Assembly (NCBI GenBank): GCA_947478365.1
Contig: CANJWG010000002.1
Location: 1 to 64,000 of the forward strand
DNA length: 64,000 nucleotides
Direction of reading: 5' to 3'
DNA from: Flavobacteriaceae bacterium
Lineage (GTDB): Bacteria > Bacteroidota > Bacteroidia > Flavobacteriales > Flavobacteriaceae
Below, one piece after another: positions 9,164 to 18,993 of the stretch (position 1 is its first letter; every line of letters starts with the position of its first letter). The position numbers and the translations under genes were made by a program. The notes beneath the pieces were generated by a model. That model saw nothing but the letters and a program-made list of their open reading frames with translations. It searched no databases and was not told where the DNA came from.

Positions 9164-10000
9164 ATGAAAAAAGTAATTTTCGCACTTTCGTTGGTTGCCC
9201 TTACTCTAAGCTCTTGTGGCACAAAGAAAAAAATTGCTGCTCTCGAAGCACAAAACAAAGAATGTCAAGACTTATTAAATTCAACTACCGTTAAATTAAA
9301 TTTATGTCTGTCTGAAAAAGAGGCGCTTTCTAAACAGAACGATTACTTAAAACAAAACAATTCTGACTTGATTAACAGTTCTAAAGAAATAACACTGTTA
9401 AGCACAAAAGGTGCTCAAAACTTGGAAAAATCATTGGAAAGTTTAAAAGAAAAAGATTTAAAAATTTCACGTCTTCAGGATGCTTTAACCAAAAAAGACA
9501 GCGTTACCTTAGCATTGGTTACCAGTTTGAAAAGCTCAGTTGGCATTACTGATCCAGACATTGAAATCAACGTAGAAAAAGGTGTTGTTTTCATCTCAAT
9601 TGCAGATAAATTATTATTCAAAAGCGGAAGTTACGTAGTAAGTGACAAAGCTAAAGAAGTATTAGGAAAAGTAGCTAAAGTAATCAACAGCAGACCAACA
9701 TTTGAGTGTATGGTTGAAGGTCATACCGATAATGTACCTTTTACAGGAAATGCTATATTGTTAGACAATTGGGATTTGAGTGTAAAACGTTCTACGGCTA
9801 TTGTTAGAGTATTGACAAATGATTTAGGTGTAAAACCATCTCAATTAATTGCTGCCGGAAGAAGCGAATTTATTCCGTTAGTCGATAATAATTCTGCAGA
9901 CAACAGAGCTAAAAACAGAAGAACTCGTGTCGTAATTTTGCCAAAAATTGATGAGTTCTACGAAATGATTGAAAAAGAAATGAAGAATCAGAAAAAGTAG
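9164..10000 (+). CDS. OmpA-family lipoprotein
   Basis: Lipobox LSSCG, coiled coil, C-terminal OmpA domain (VEGHTDNVPF...NRRTRVVI). Confidence 0.9.
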   Translation: MKKVIFALSLVALTLSSCGTKKKIAALEAQNKECQDLLNSTTVKLNLCLSEKEALSKQNDYLKQNNSDLINSSKEITLLSTKGAQNLEKSLESLKEKDLKISRLQDALTKKDSVTLALVTSLKSSVGITDPDIEINVEKGVVFISIADKLLFKSGSYVVSDKAKEVLGKVAKVINSRPTFECMVEGHTDNVPFTGNAILLDNWDLSVKRSTAIVRVLTNDLGVKPSQLIAAGRSEFIPLVDNNSADNRAKNRRTRVVILPKIDEFYEMIEKEMKNQKK

Positions 10001-10006
10001 TTTCTT

Positions 10007-10042
10007 AGAGAAAAGATAATAGATAAATAGATAATAGACAAA
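10007..10042. repeat. Degenerate heptad tract R6 (AGATAAT)
   Basis: agagaaa agataat agataaat agataat agacaaa. Confidence 0.7.
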
Positions 10043-10070
10043 ACGTCACGAGAAATCGAGACGTTTTTTT
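10040..10070 (+). terminator. Rho-independent terminator downstream of ompA-like gene
   Basis: aaaacgtc-a-cga gaaa tcg-a-gacgttttttt. Confidence 0.8.
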
Positions 10071-10082
10071 GTATTTAATAAT

Positions 10083-10117
10083 ACTGTCAACTCTGACCGT
10101 GACTGAGACTGATTACT
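10083..10117. repeat. Degenerate 6/7-mer tract R7 (ACTGNNN)
   Basis: actgtca actctg accgtg actgag actgatt act. Confidence 0.6.
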
Positions 10118-10736
10118 AAAATATATCCGGATCGCCTTTACCTTCACGAATAACTTCTGGTTCATAACCCGATAAATCGATAATTGTTGAACCAACATTA
10201 TCTCCGTAGCCACCATCAATAACTATGTCAACCAAGTGTTGCCATTTTTCAAAAATCAGTTCCGGGTCTGTTGAATATTCTAATACTTCATCATCATCGT
10301 GGATAGATGTAGATACAATTGGGTTGCCCAACATTCGAACAATATCCAAAGCAATATTATTATCAGGCACACGAATACCCACAGTTTTCTTTTTGCGAAA
10401 TGCTGACGGCAAATCGTTATTACCAGGCAAAATAAAAGTATAAGGTCCTGGCAAGCTTCTTTTTAGAATTTTAAAAGTAGAGGTATCTATTTGGCGGACG
10501 TAATCTGACAAGTTACTCAAATCGCTACAGACAAAAGAGAAATTGGCTTTCTCTAGTTTTACTCCTTTAATTTTAGCTATGCGTTCCAAAGCTTTTGAAT
10601 TGGTTATATCACAACCTAAACCATAAACGGTATCTGTTGGATAAATTACCAAACCGCCACTTTTTAATATATCAACAACCTTTTTTATAGCAGCTTCGCT
10701 GGGTTTGTCTTCATATATTTTAATGAATTTAGCCAT
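10116..10736 (-). CDS. L-threonylcarbamoyladenylate synthase (Sua5/YciO/YrdC)
   Basis: GGLVIYPTDTVYGLGCD...; KxR-type YrdC motifs. Confidence 0.92.
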   Translation of the reverse strand: MAKFIKIYEDKPSEAAIKKVVDILKSGGLVIYPTDTVYGLGCDITNSKALERIAKIKGVKLEKANFSFVCSDLSNLSDYVRQIDTSTFKILKRSLPGPYTFILPGNNDLPSAFRKKKTVGIRVPDNNIALDIVRMLGNPIVSTSIHDDDEVLEYSTDPELIFEKWQHLVDIVIDGGYGDNVGSTIIDLSGYEPEVIREGKGDPDIF

Positions 10737-10743
10737 TTATTTT

Positions 10744-10827
10744 ATGCTGTAAGCCGTAAGCATTATGCTATAGGCGTTAAATTATTTATTCTAAAGCTTA
10801 TGGCTTATTGCCTAGAGCTTAAAGTTA
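10744..10827. repeat. Degenerate heptad tract R8 (ANGCNNT, opposing arrays)
   Basis: atgctgt aagccgt aagcatt atgctat aggcgtt aaattat ttattct aaagctt atggctt attgcct agagctt aaagtta. Confidence 0.8.
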
Positions 10828-13155
10828 ACCAATCACATCAAGCTTAGCAAACCTCAAAAGTAGCTTCTTAATTCCTCCTACTTCAAATTTGATTTCTGCT
10901 TTTTTATCAGCTCCAGCTCCTTCTAGACTAACGACTTCGCCTTTACCAAATCGTTCATGTATGACTACATTTCCAATAGTTAATTTACTGTCAAACAAAT
11001 TAGTGTTGCTTGGTGCATTCCCTATAGGTTTCAATTTACGAATATTCGCTGATGAAACCGGCTCGTCTCCATATTTCTTTGGAGGCGTTCCTGCGGTTGG
11101 TTTGGCCAATCGCAATTTGGATTTATCGATATCACCAAAAATATCCAAATCGATGGTTGGTTTATATCGATAACCTGAATCCATCGGGTTTATATATTCA
11201 AGATATTCATCTTTTATTTCTTCAATAAAACGAGAAGGTTCACTATCGACCAATTTACCCCAACGGTAACGCGACTGCGCATAGGTTAAATACGCCTGAT
11301 GTTCGGCTCGGGTTAAGGCAACATAAAATAACCTTCTTTCTTCTTCCAATTCGCTTCTGGTATTCAAACTCATCGCACTCGGAAACAAATCTTCTTCCAT
11401 TCCGACCACAAAAACATACGGGAATTCCAATCCTTTTGCCAAGTGAATCGTCATCAAAGCTACTCTGTCGTCATCGCCGGTATCTCGATCTAAATCAGTT
11501 GCTAAAGCTACGTCTTCCAAAAACTCGGATAATGCTCCACGCGCGCCATCAATTTCTCTTTGACCTTCGATGAAATCTTTTATACCACCCATTAAGGTTT
11601 CTATATTTTCAATTCTTGCAATACCTTCGGGCGTTCCGTCTTTTTTGAGTTCCTGAATTAAGCCTGTTTTTTTGGCAACATGTTCTGTTAACACAAAGGC
11701 ATCCTGCTGTTCGTTGATAATTTGAAAACTCTTAATCATTGTAACAAAATCTTCCAGCTTTTGCTTGGTTCCTGAGTTTAATTTCAAATCAATCTTATCG
11801 ATGTTTTCCATAACCTCAAAAACGGAACGTTTATAATGATTGGCAGCGACTGTAAGTTTTTCGATAGTGGTATCACCAATTCCTCGAGCCGGATAATTAA
11901 TCACACGAACTAATGCTTCTTCGTCTTTTGGATTAATTACCAATCGTAAATAACACAATACGTCTTTGATTTCCTTTCTTTGATAAAAAGACAAACCTCC
12001 ATAAATTCGATACGGAATATCGCGTTTACGCAACGCATCTTCCATGGCGCGAGATTGCGCATTGGTTCGGTACAAAATGGCAAACTGACCATTTAACATT
12101 TGGTTGCGCATCTTTTGTTCAAAGATTTCAGAGGCTACAAATCGACCTTCTTCACCGTCTGTAATGCTACGATGCACTTTTACTTTTGGTCCAAAATCAT
12201 TTGCGGTCCAAACTATTTTATCAAGTTTGGTTTTATTCTTATCGATGATGGAATTAGCAGCTTCAACAATGTTTTTTGTAGAACGATAATTCTGTTCTAA
12301 CCGATAGGTTTTTACATTTTCATAATCCTTTTGAAAGTTGAGAATGTTATTAATATTCGCTCCACGAAACGCATAGATACTTTGGGCATCATCGCCCACG
12401 ACACAAATATTTTGAAATCTATCGCTCAATGCACGTACAATTAAGTATTGAGAATGATTGGTGTCTTGGTACTCATCAACCAAAATATATCGGAATCGGT
12501 CTTGGTATTTTGCCAACACATCCGGATAACGATTTAAGAGTTCATTGGTTTTTAATAACAAATCATCAAAATCCATGGCGCCAGCTTTGAAACATCTGTC
12601 AACATAATTGGCATAAATTTCACCCAAACGCGGCTTTTTACTCATGGCATCCTGCTCTTGTAATTCGGGGTTATTTAGATAAGCTTTAACGGTAATTAAT
12701 GAATTTTTATACGATGATATTCTGCCCAAGATTTGTTTTGGTTTGTAAATATCTTTATCCAACTGCATTTCTTTGATAATAGCTGAAATCAATCGAACAC
12801 TATCTTGAGTGTCATAAATAGTAAAATTGGTAGGAAAACCTAATTTATCGGCTTCGCTTCTTAGAATGCGAGCAAAAACCGAATGAAACGTTCCCATCCA
12901 TAGATTTTTGGCTTCAGCCGGGCCAACTATATCTCCGATACGCTTTTTCATTTCGCGTGCGGCTTTGTTGGTAAACGTCAGTGCCAAAATATTAAACGCA
13001 TCCACACCCAAACTCATCAAATAGGAAATACGAACTGTCAGCACACGAGTTTTTCCAGAACCTGCGCCAGCGATTATAATCATAGGCCCATCTTTCTGAA
13101 AAACAGGTTGTTGTTGGGCTTCGTTAAGTTGGGAGATATATTTTTCTATCATCAT
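10825..13155 (-). CDS. UvrD/PcrA-family ATP-dependent DNA helicase
   Basis: AGAGSGKTRVL, VDEYQDTN, QNYRS, TIHLAKGLEFPYVFVVG motifs. Confidence 0.95.
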   Translation of the reverse strand: MMIEKYISQLNEAQQQPVFQKDGPMIIIAGAGSGKTRVLTVRISYLMSLGVDAFNILALTFTNKAAREMKKRIGDIVGPAEAKNLWMGTFHSVFARILRSEADKLGFPTNFTIYDTQDSVRLISAIIKEMQLDKDIYKPKQILGRISSYKNSLITVKAYLNNPELQEQDAMSKKPRLGEIYANYVDRCFKAGAMDFDDLLLKTNELLNRYPDVLAKYQDRFRYILVDEYQDTNHSQYLIVRALSDRFQNICVVGDDAQSIYAFRGANINNILNFQKDYENVKTYRLEQNYRSTKNIVEAANSIIDKNKTKLDKIVWTANDFGPKVKVHRSITDGEEGRFVASEIFEQKMRNQMLNGQFAILYRTNAQSRAMEDALRKRDIPYRIYGGLSFYQRKEIKDVLCYLRLVINPKDEEALVRVINYPARGIGDTTIEKLTVAANHYKRSVFEVMENIDKIDLKLNSGTKQKLEDFVTMIKSFQIINEQQDAFVLTEHVAKKTGLIQELKKDGTPEGIARIENIETLMGGIKDFIEGQREIDGARGALSEFLEDVALATDLDRDTGDDDRVALMTIHLAKGLEFPYVFVVGMEEDLFPSAMSLNTRSELEEERRLFYVALTRAEHQAYLTYAQSRYRWGKLVDSEPSRFIEEIKDEYLEYINPMDSGYRYKPTIDLDIFGDIDKSKLRLAKPTAGTPPKKYGDEPVSSANIRKLKPIGNAPSNTNLFDSKLTIGNVVIHERFGKGEVVSLEGAGADKKAEIKFEVGGIKKLLLRFAKLDVIG

Positions 13156-13254
13156 TTTTGAGAATCCTCAAATTTATGATTACTCCTTTTGAATTACAAT
13201 AAATTCTAAGGGTATTTCTATTATATTTGTCAACAATTTTAGTCTAAACTCAAT

Positions 13255-13779
13255 ATGAACACCGATAAAATTTTAGAATTACTTATGTATGCTGTTCCCT
13301 CGATGATAACTGGTGGTGTAGCCTATTATTTGTTTGATAATTACTTCAAAGACCAACAAAATACCAGACGTTGGTTATTACAAAGAGAAAATCAGAAACA
13401 TTCCTTGCCTTTGCGTTTGCAGGCATATGAAAGATTGGCTTTATTTTTAGAGCGAATCAATCCTGCAAAGTTGTTAATTAGAGTAGCACCTTTGAGTGAT
13501 AATAAAGTAGATTATCAAAATCTATTAATTCATCATATTGAGCAGGAATATGAGCACAACATCACGCAACAAGTATATATAACAAATGAACTATGGACGA
13601 TGCTATTAACAGCTAAAAACACCATTATTCAAAATATCAGAAAAACTGCTTTGGATGAAAGTGTAACTACTGCTGACCAACTAAGGGAAAAGATTTTGAG
13701 TAATTTATTGGACGGACAATCTGCAAGTACAGTAGCACTTAGTTATTTAAAAAATGAAGTCGCTGAAGTTTTAGGATAA
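13255..13779 (+). CDS. Conserved hypothetical protein with N-terminal membrane helix
   Basis: 174 aa ORF with upstream TATATTTG motif and downstream terminator. Confidence 0.75.
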   Translation: MNTDKILELLMYAVPSMITGGVAYYLFDNYFKDQQNTRRWLLQRENQKHSLPLRLQAYERLALFLERINPAKLLIRVAPLSDNKVDYQNLLIHHIEQEYEHNITQQVYITNELWTMLLTAKNTIIQNIRKTALDESVTTADQLREKILSNLLDGQSASTVALSYLKNEVAEVLG

Positions 13780-13810
13780 AAAAATCCTTCTCAATTGAGA
13801 AGGATTTTTT
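13779..13810. terminator. Bidirectional terminator, perfect 32-bp palindrome
   Basis: aaaaaatccttctc aatt gagaaggatttttt. Confidence 0.92.
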
Positions 13811-13812
13811 GT

Positions 13813-15807
13813 TTATTTAAATTTTGAAATTCCGCCTTTTAACCAAGCTAAATATTCCTCTATGTTTGGTGTATAGCTAATAGGTTCGTTAAGCTTTTCT
13901 TCTTTTAAATCAATCAAAACATAGAATGGCTGCGTGTTTGTTTTGTATTTAGTAATAATAAATTCCGTCCATTTATCGCCAACCGTAATAATATCATTTC
14001 CGGTTTCTTTTGAAACTGTTTGTTCACTTTTTGGCAATTCTCTTTTATCATCAACATATAATGATATTAAAACCACTTCGTTTTTCAATACGTTTAAAAC
14101 CTTTTCATCCGACCAAACATTGTTTTCCATCTTACGGCAATTCACACAGGCATAACCTGTAAAATCTAGCATAACAGGTTTGTTTACTGTTTTGGCGTAA
14201 GCCAAGCCTTTAATATAATCAGTAAAAACGGTTAAACTATGCGGTCCAATTTCTGCTCCATCAGGTAATCCGTCTTTAGATGAAGTTGCACTATTTCCAA
14301 AAAATCCTGTTGGACTTTCACTATACGTTTGTGGTGGTGGAAAAGCACTAATCAATTTTAAAGGGGCACCAAATAATCCGGGAATCATATAAATGACAAA
14401 TGCTAAAACGAGTAATCCTAAAGACAATCTCCCCACAGAAATATGGGTTAACGGACTATCGTGCGGAGTCGTTATTTTTCCTAATAAATACATAGCCCAA
14501 GCACCGAAAATGGCAATCCATATCGCCAAGAAAACTTCTCTTTCCAGTAAATGCAATTGCAACACCAAATCGGCATTCGACAAAAATTTAAACGCCAAAG
14601 CTAATTCTAAAAATCCAAGAGAAACTTTGACCGTGTTTAACCATCCTCCAGATTTTGGTAGTGAATGCATCCAACTCGGAAACATAGCAAACAGCATAAA
14701 CGGCAAAGCCAAAGCAGTTGAAAAGCCCAGCATACCAATGATTGGCGCAATGCCCCCTTTAGAAGCTGATTCAACTAAAAGGGTCCCAACAATTGGTCCT
14801 GTGCATGAAAAGGAAACAATAGCCAAAGCCAAAGCCATGAAAAGAATGCCAACGACTCCACCTCTGTCGGCTTGTCTATCGACTTTGTTTGCCCATGAAT
14901 TAGGCAACATGATTTCAAAAGCGCCCAGAAAAGAAACAGCAAAAACGATTAATAGAAAAAAGAAAAACACATTGAACCAAGGATTTGTAGATAGTGCATT
15001 CAATGCATCGGCCCCGAAAATTCCCGTGATTGCTAATCCTAAAACAACATAAATTGCTATAATTGAAATTCCGTAAAGAATAGCATTTCGTTTTCCTAGT
15101 GCCGGATTTTTACTTTGTTTGGTAAAAAAACTAACCGTCATTGGGATCATTGGGAAAACACAAGGTGTTAGCAAAGCAGCAAAACCTCCTAAAAAAGCGA
15201 GTAAGAAAATAGTCCACAATCCTTTTTCATCTTCTTCTTTCGGAGCTTCAACAACTGTTTTAGTTTCTGGTTTTGATGTTTCTCTGACCGTAAATTCTGA
15301 GGAACTAATGGTATCCGTTTCTGAAATATTAGTTACAGCTACTTCACTAGGTTTTTCTCCGTTTGGCAACTGAAATGTAAAACTCATATTGTCATTGATA
15401 CACGCCTGTTTGCAAACCTGGTAATCAATTTCAACTTTTATTGAAGTAAGTTTGGGATTACTGATTTTTACTTTTTGAGTAAAGATCACTTGCTTCTCAA
15501 AGTAATATTCATCTACTTCAAAAACATCATTGAACGCTTTTTTATAGGGACTTTCTTTAACTTTTCCAACCAATTCATAGTTCCCTTTTGTATTGTCAAA
15601 TTTGAATTCAGCTGGCAAAGAACCTCCTTCAGGTGTGAATTGAGAATACACATGCCAACCTTCGTCAATCTTTCCTTGCATCACCAAATTAAATTCGGAA
15701 TCAGTTACCTTTTCAACTTTGGTTGACCATTTTACTGGTTTTACAATTTGTGCATTTAAGTTGGCTAAAGCCAAAAAACACAAAATAAAAAATAGTACTT
15801 TCTTCAT
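13813..15807 (-). CDS. Protein-disulfide reductase DsbD family (thiol:disulfide interchange)
   Basis: N-terminal DsbD-alpha-like domain with CKQAC, multi-TM domain, C-terminal thioredoxin-like CVNC. Confidence 0.92.
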   Translation of the reverse strand: MKKVLFFILCFLALANLNAQIVKPVKWSTKVEKVTDSEFNLVMQGKIDEGWHVYSQFTPEGGSLPAEFKFDNTKGNYELVGKVKESPYKKAFNDVFEVDEYYFEKQVIFTQKVKISNPKLTSIKVEIDYQVCKQACINDNMSFTFQLPNGEKPSEVAVTNISETDTISSSEFTVRETSKPETKTVVEAPKEEDEKGLWTIFLLAFLGGFAALLTPCVFPMIPMTVSFFTKQSKNPALGKRNAILYGISIIAIYVVLGLAITGIFGADALNALSTNPWFNVFFFFLLIVFAVSFLGAFEIMLPNSWANKVDRQADRGGVVGILFMALALAIVSFSCTGPIVGTLLVESASKGGIAPIIGMLGFSTALALPFMLFAMFPSWMHSLPKSGGWLNTVKVSLGFLELALAFKFLSNADLVLQLHLLEREVFLAIWIAIFGAWAMYLLGKITTPHDSPLTHISVGRLSLGLLVLAFVIYMIPGLFGAPLKLISAFPPPQTYSESPTGFFGNSATSSKDGLPDGAEIGPHSLTVFTDYIKGLAYAKTVNKPVMLDFTGYACVNCRKMENNVWSDEKVLNVLKNEVVLISLYVDDKRELPKSEQTVSKETGNDIITVGDKWTEFIITKYKTNTQPFYVLIDLKEEKLNEPISYTPNIEEYLAWLKGGISKFK

Positions 15808-17117
15808 TAGGCTGTATAATTTATTTTTAAAATTTTTGTCGTCATTTCAGTAACTTTAAATCGCTCGTCCATTCTTTTTCCTACAACCCAAACAATTTGA
15901 TTTTCAGAACATAAAAGCCAAGTACTTGATTTATCTAATAAAGAATATTTTTCGTCTTTAAAAAACTTACTAAGCTTCTTTTTTCCATTAAATCCATGAG
16001 GATATAACCAATCGCCTTCATGCCATTTTCTAATTTCTAAAGGAAACTTAAGCTTATCTTCATCGACAAATATAACATTTGTTGCTTGATTCGAAATGTC
16101 ATCTACTTTAGAAAACACCATTTTTATGGGAAATTTAACTTCTTTTTGGTCTTTTTCTATCAAAAACAGTGTTGTTTTTTCACTTTCTTGTTTAGGAAAA
16201 ACAATCAGTTCATTTCTGTCTTTCAATAAAACATGAGTTTCCGAAAATACTTGTTTTCCTGATTGTGCTGAAGCCAAATCTTTAATGGAATCCCAATCGC
16301 TAAAACCAAAAGGTTCGAGCCATTGAAACAAATACGCTTGAAAATTTGGCAATTGCATCAATTCCGTCAAATTAATTCTCTTTTGAAAATTAATGTCAGC
16401 GACAACTTTTCGATATACAATTCGGGATGCATCATCAACTAAAGACTGGGCTTGCTTTAAATTTGAAATAGTTTTTTCAAAAGAAGACAACAAACTTGGA
16501 TTCAATTCCTTTAAAACGGGAATCACATCATGCCGCAATTTGTTTCGCAAATAGTTATCGGAAGCATTGCTGCTGTCTTCGCGCCATTCAACTTTGTTTT
16601 CTTTGGCAAATGCTTCAATTTCATTTCTGGAAAAAACTAATAAAGGACGAACAATATTCACGTTTTGCTGAGGAATTCCGGTCAAACCATCTAATCCAGA
16701 TCCACGGGTAAAATTGATTAAAAAGGTTTCCAAACTATCATCCAAATGATGCGCCGTTAGTATATAATCATAATCATTATTTATTAAAAGTGTGTTGAAC
16801 CATTCGTAGCGCAGGTTTCGGGCAACAACCTGAATGGATAACTTTTCTTTTTCTGCAAATGTTTTGGTGTCGAATTTTTTAATAAAAATTGGGATTTGTA
16901 ATTTATCTGTTTGGGATTTAACAAAGTCTTCATCATCATCACTTTCATCACCACGTAGTTGAAAATTGCAATGCGCCACTCTTATATCCAACTCCAAATG
17001 ATGACATAAATGTAATAAAACCATGCTGTCAATGCCTCCGCTAGTTGCCAAAAGCAATCGCTTTTCTTTGAGAAAAGGAAGATTTTGATTTATATGGTTT
17101 TGAAATTTTGTGAGCAT
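15807..17117 (-). CDS. tilS: tRNA(Ile)-lysidine synthetase
   Basis: SGGIDSMVLLHL PP-loop, TAHHLDDSLET. Confidence 0.94.
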   Translation of the reverse strand: MLTKFQNHINQNLPFLKEKRLLLATSGGIDSMVLLHLCHHLELDIRVAHCNFQLRGDESDDDEDFVKSQTDKLQIPIFIKKFDTKTFAEKEKLSIQVVARNLRYEWFNTLLINNDYDYILTAHHLDDSLETFLINFTRGSGLDGLTGIPQQNVNIVRPLLVFSRNEIEAFAKENKVEWREDSSNASDNYLRNKLRHDVIPVLKELNPSLLSSFEKTISNLKQAQSLVDDASRIVYRKVVADINFQKRINLTELMQLPNFQAYLFQWLEPFGFSDWDSIKDLASAQSGKQVFSETHVLLKDRNELIVFPKQESEKTTLFLIEKDQKEVKFPIKMVFSKVDDISNQATNVIFVDEDKLKFPLEIRKWHEGDWLYPHGFNGKKKLSKFFKDEKYSLLDKSSTWLLCSENQIVWVVGKRMDERFKVTEMTTKILKINYTA

Positions 17118-17118
17118 G

Positions 17119-17160
17119 GTTTAAGTCAAAAGGGATTAGGGAAAAGGGAGTAGTTAATCC
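17119..17160. repeat. Degenerate heptad tract R9 (GGAWWAG)
   Basis: gtttaag tcaaaag ggattag ggaaaag ggagtag ttaatcc. Confidence 0.7.
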
Positions 17161-17507
17161 TCTAGTTTTTTAATTAACGAATTTAGCATTTTTTCAATTT
17201 CTATAGATAGTTCTTTTATTTCTTCTAAATTTTCAACTTTTATAAAGTCTAAATTTACAGCAATTTCTAATTGGGTTTGATTTTCAAATAAAGAACCTCT
17301 TGCAATTTGTAAAAATCTTGAATAATCTTTTCTATAATTTCTTCCATATCCTTCAGCAATATTTGAAGGGATGGAAATTATACTTCTTTTAATTTGTGGA
17401 ATTAAGCCATATTTTTCATTATCAGGTAACACAAGTACTAAATTATAAATAAGCGTTACCAAATCCATTGATTTTTGCCAAACAATTAAATCTCTATAAC
17501 TTTTCAT
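17154..17507 (-). CDS. Four-helix bundle protein (23S rRNA IVS / S23 family)
   Basis: YRDLIVWQKSMDLVTLIYNL...PSNIAEGYGR...FLQIARGSLFE, canonical family motifs. Confidence 0.93.
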   Translation of the reverse strand: MKSYRDLIVWQKSMDLVTLIYNLVLVLPDNEKYGLIPQIKRSIISIPSNIAEGYGRNYRKDYSRFLQIARGSLFENQTQLEIAVNLDFIKVENLEEIKELSIEIEKMLNSLIKKLED

Positions 17508-17518
17508 ATTTTATTATT

Positions 17519-17560
17519 TAACTTATCCCTTATCTCTTTTCCCTTATTCCTTTCTTAACC
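17519..17560. repeat. Degenerate heptad tract R10 (inverse of GGAWWAG)
   Basis: taactta tccctta tctcttt tccctta ttccttt cttaacc. Confidence 0.7.
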
Positions 17561-18838
17561 CAAAACTTCAAACATAGCTTTAGCTTTTAGCAAACATTCT
17601 TCATATTCCTGTTCCGGATTAGATTGTGCTGTGATAGCGCTTCCAACAGAAAATGAAACGTAATTGGCTGCGGCATTATATAAAATACTTCGGATTACGA
17701 CATTAAAATCGAAATCATTTTCAGGAGTAAAATAACCTACTGCGCCACTATATAATCCACGTTTTGTCTCCTCTAGTTCTTCGATTATCTTCATGGCTGA
17801 AATCTTCGGTGCTCCGGTCATGCTTCCCATTGGAAAAGTGGTTCGGAGAATTTCTACCGGTGAAATTGTATTATCTATGATGGATACAACTGTCGATATC
17901 ATTTGATGTACTTGCTCAAAAGTATAAATACCGCAAAGTTCTTCAACTGCTACAGTACCTTTTATTGCTGTGAGAGATAAATCATTACGAACCAAATCAA
18001 CAATCATTATATTTTCTGAACGTTCTTTTGGGTTTTGCGCTAATTCATTTTTTGAATTATTGTCTAATATTTCATTCGAAAAGCGTTTGGCAGTTCCTTT
18101 TATTGGTTGCGAAATGACTTTATTTGCTTCTTTTCTTAAGTAACGTTCAGGCGAAGCACAAAGCAAATATTGTTGATTATTTTTAAAGAAGTTGGCAAAT
18201 GGTGATTTAGAAATTGTGTTTAGTCTTTGATAGATTTCGATGGGGTCAACAGTTGTATTTTCGGCATAAAACTCCATACAGAAATTCGCCTCGTAGATAT
18301 CACCACGATAAATATGTTCGAGCATTTTATTTACTTTAGTAAGATAAATTTCTTTTGAAATACGCTGAACTATTTTAGTTTTCGAGTTTCGAGTTTCGAG
18401 TTTCGAGTTATTTTGAATAGCTAAAAAATCAGATTCCATTTCATCATCACACATTCTAAGATATTGAATTTCTAATTTATTTCCTTTTAGCAGAAACAAT
18501 TTCTTTGGCTGAAAGAAAAACAATTCGGGAAAATGTAATCGGTCAAAATTGTTGGAATGTAATTTTTCTATATCATTTTTTAAATCATATGACAAATAAC
18601 CAAACAGCCAATCCCTGGTTTGTTGTTGGTATTGTTTTAAATTTTCAAAAGCATTATGATTATCTGTTTTTATAGAAGTAAAAGCATCAACAGCAAGCAC
18701 AAAATCAAAGCTGGAATGTTTCTGAAGATAATTATTAGAATCCAAAAAAATCACTTCAGTAAACTGCTGTGACCAATGTAATAATTGGTTTTTGAACAGT
18801 TCCGGATTGTCAATTTTTTTTGAAATTATAGTTCTCAA
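17555..18838 (-). CDS. pabB: Aminodeoxychorismate synthase component I / anthranilate synthase component I family
   Basis: GDIYEANFCMEF, SPERYL, PIKGTAKR, MIVDLVRNDL, TFPMGSMTGAPK chorismate-binding motifs. Confidence 0.9.
   Translation of the reverse strand: MRTIISKKIDNPELFKNQLLHWSQQFTEVIFLDSNNYLQKHSSFDFVLAVDAFTSIKTDNHNAFENLKQYQQQTRDWLFGYLSYDLKNDIEKLHSNNFDRLHFPELFFFQPKKLFLLKGNKLEIQYLRMCDDEMESDFLAIQNNSKLETRNSKTKIVQRISKEIYLTKVNKMLEHIYRGDIYEANFCMEFYAENTTVDPIEIYQRLNTISKSPFANFFKNNQQYLLCASPERYLRKEANKVISQPIKGTAKRFSNEILDNNSKNELAQNPKERSENIMIVDLVRNDLSLTAIKGTVAVEELCGIYTFEQVHQMISTVVSIIDNTISPVEILRTTFPMGSMTGAPKISAMKIIEELEETKRGLYSGAVGYFTPENDFDFNVVIRSILYNAAANYVSFSVGSAITAQSNPEQEYEECLLKAKAMFEVLG
18381..18408. 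repeat. Perfect 7-bp tandem repeat, (TTCGAGT)x4, inside pabB
   Basis: ttcgagt ttcgagt ttcgagt ttcgagt. Confidence 0.97.
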
Positions 18839-18993
18839 TTACATCTTTTTTTTGGTACTCAAAATTACAATAAAATAATCGGCAGATTGAACAGAACTAG
18901 ACGAAAATTTTGGCCCACTTTTTTATAGGAACGAAATAACATTTAATAAAAATTACACTCACTTTTTTGAAACAGAATATATAACTATTTAAA

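Noticed and set aside
14393-15052. 219-aa plus-strand ORF
   Set aside because: Antisense to the DsbD-like gene; composition mirrors TM-helix codons.
17154-17507. Diversity-generating retroelement (Avd-like gene)
   Set aside because: No reverse transcriptase, template or variable repeat in the vicinity; assigned only to the four-helix-bundle family.
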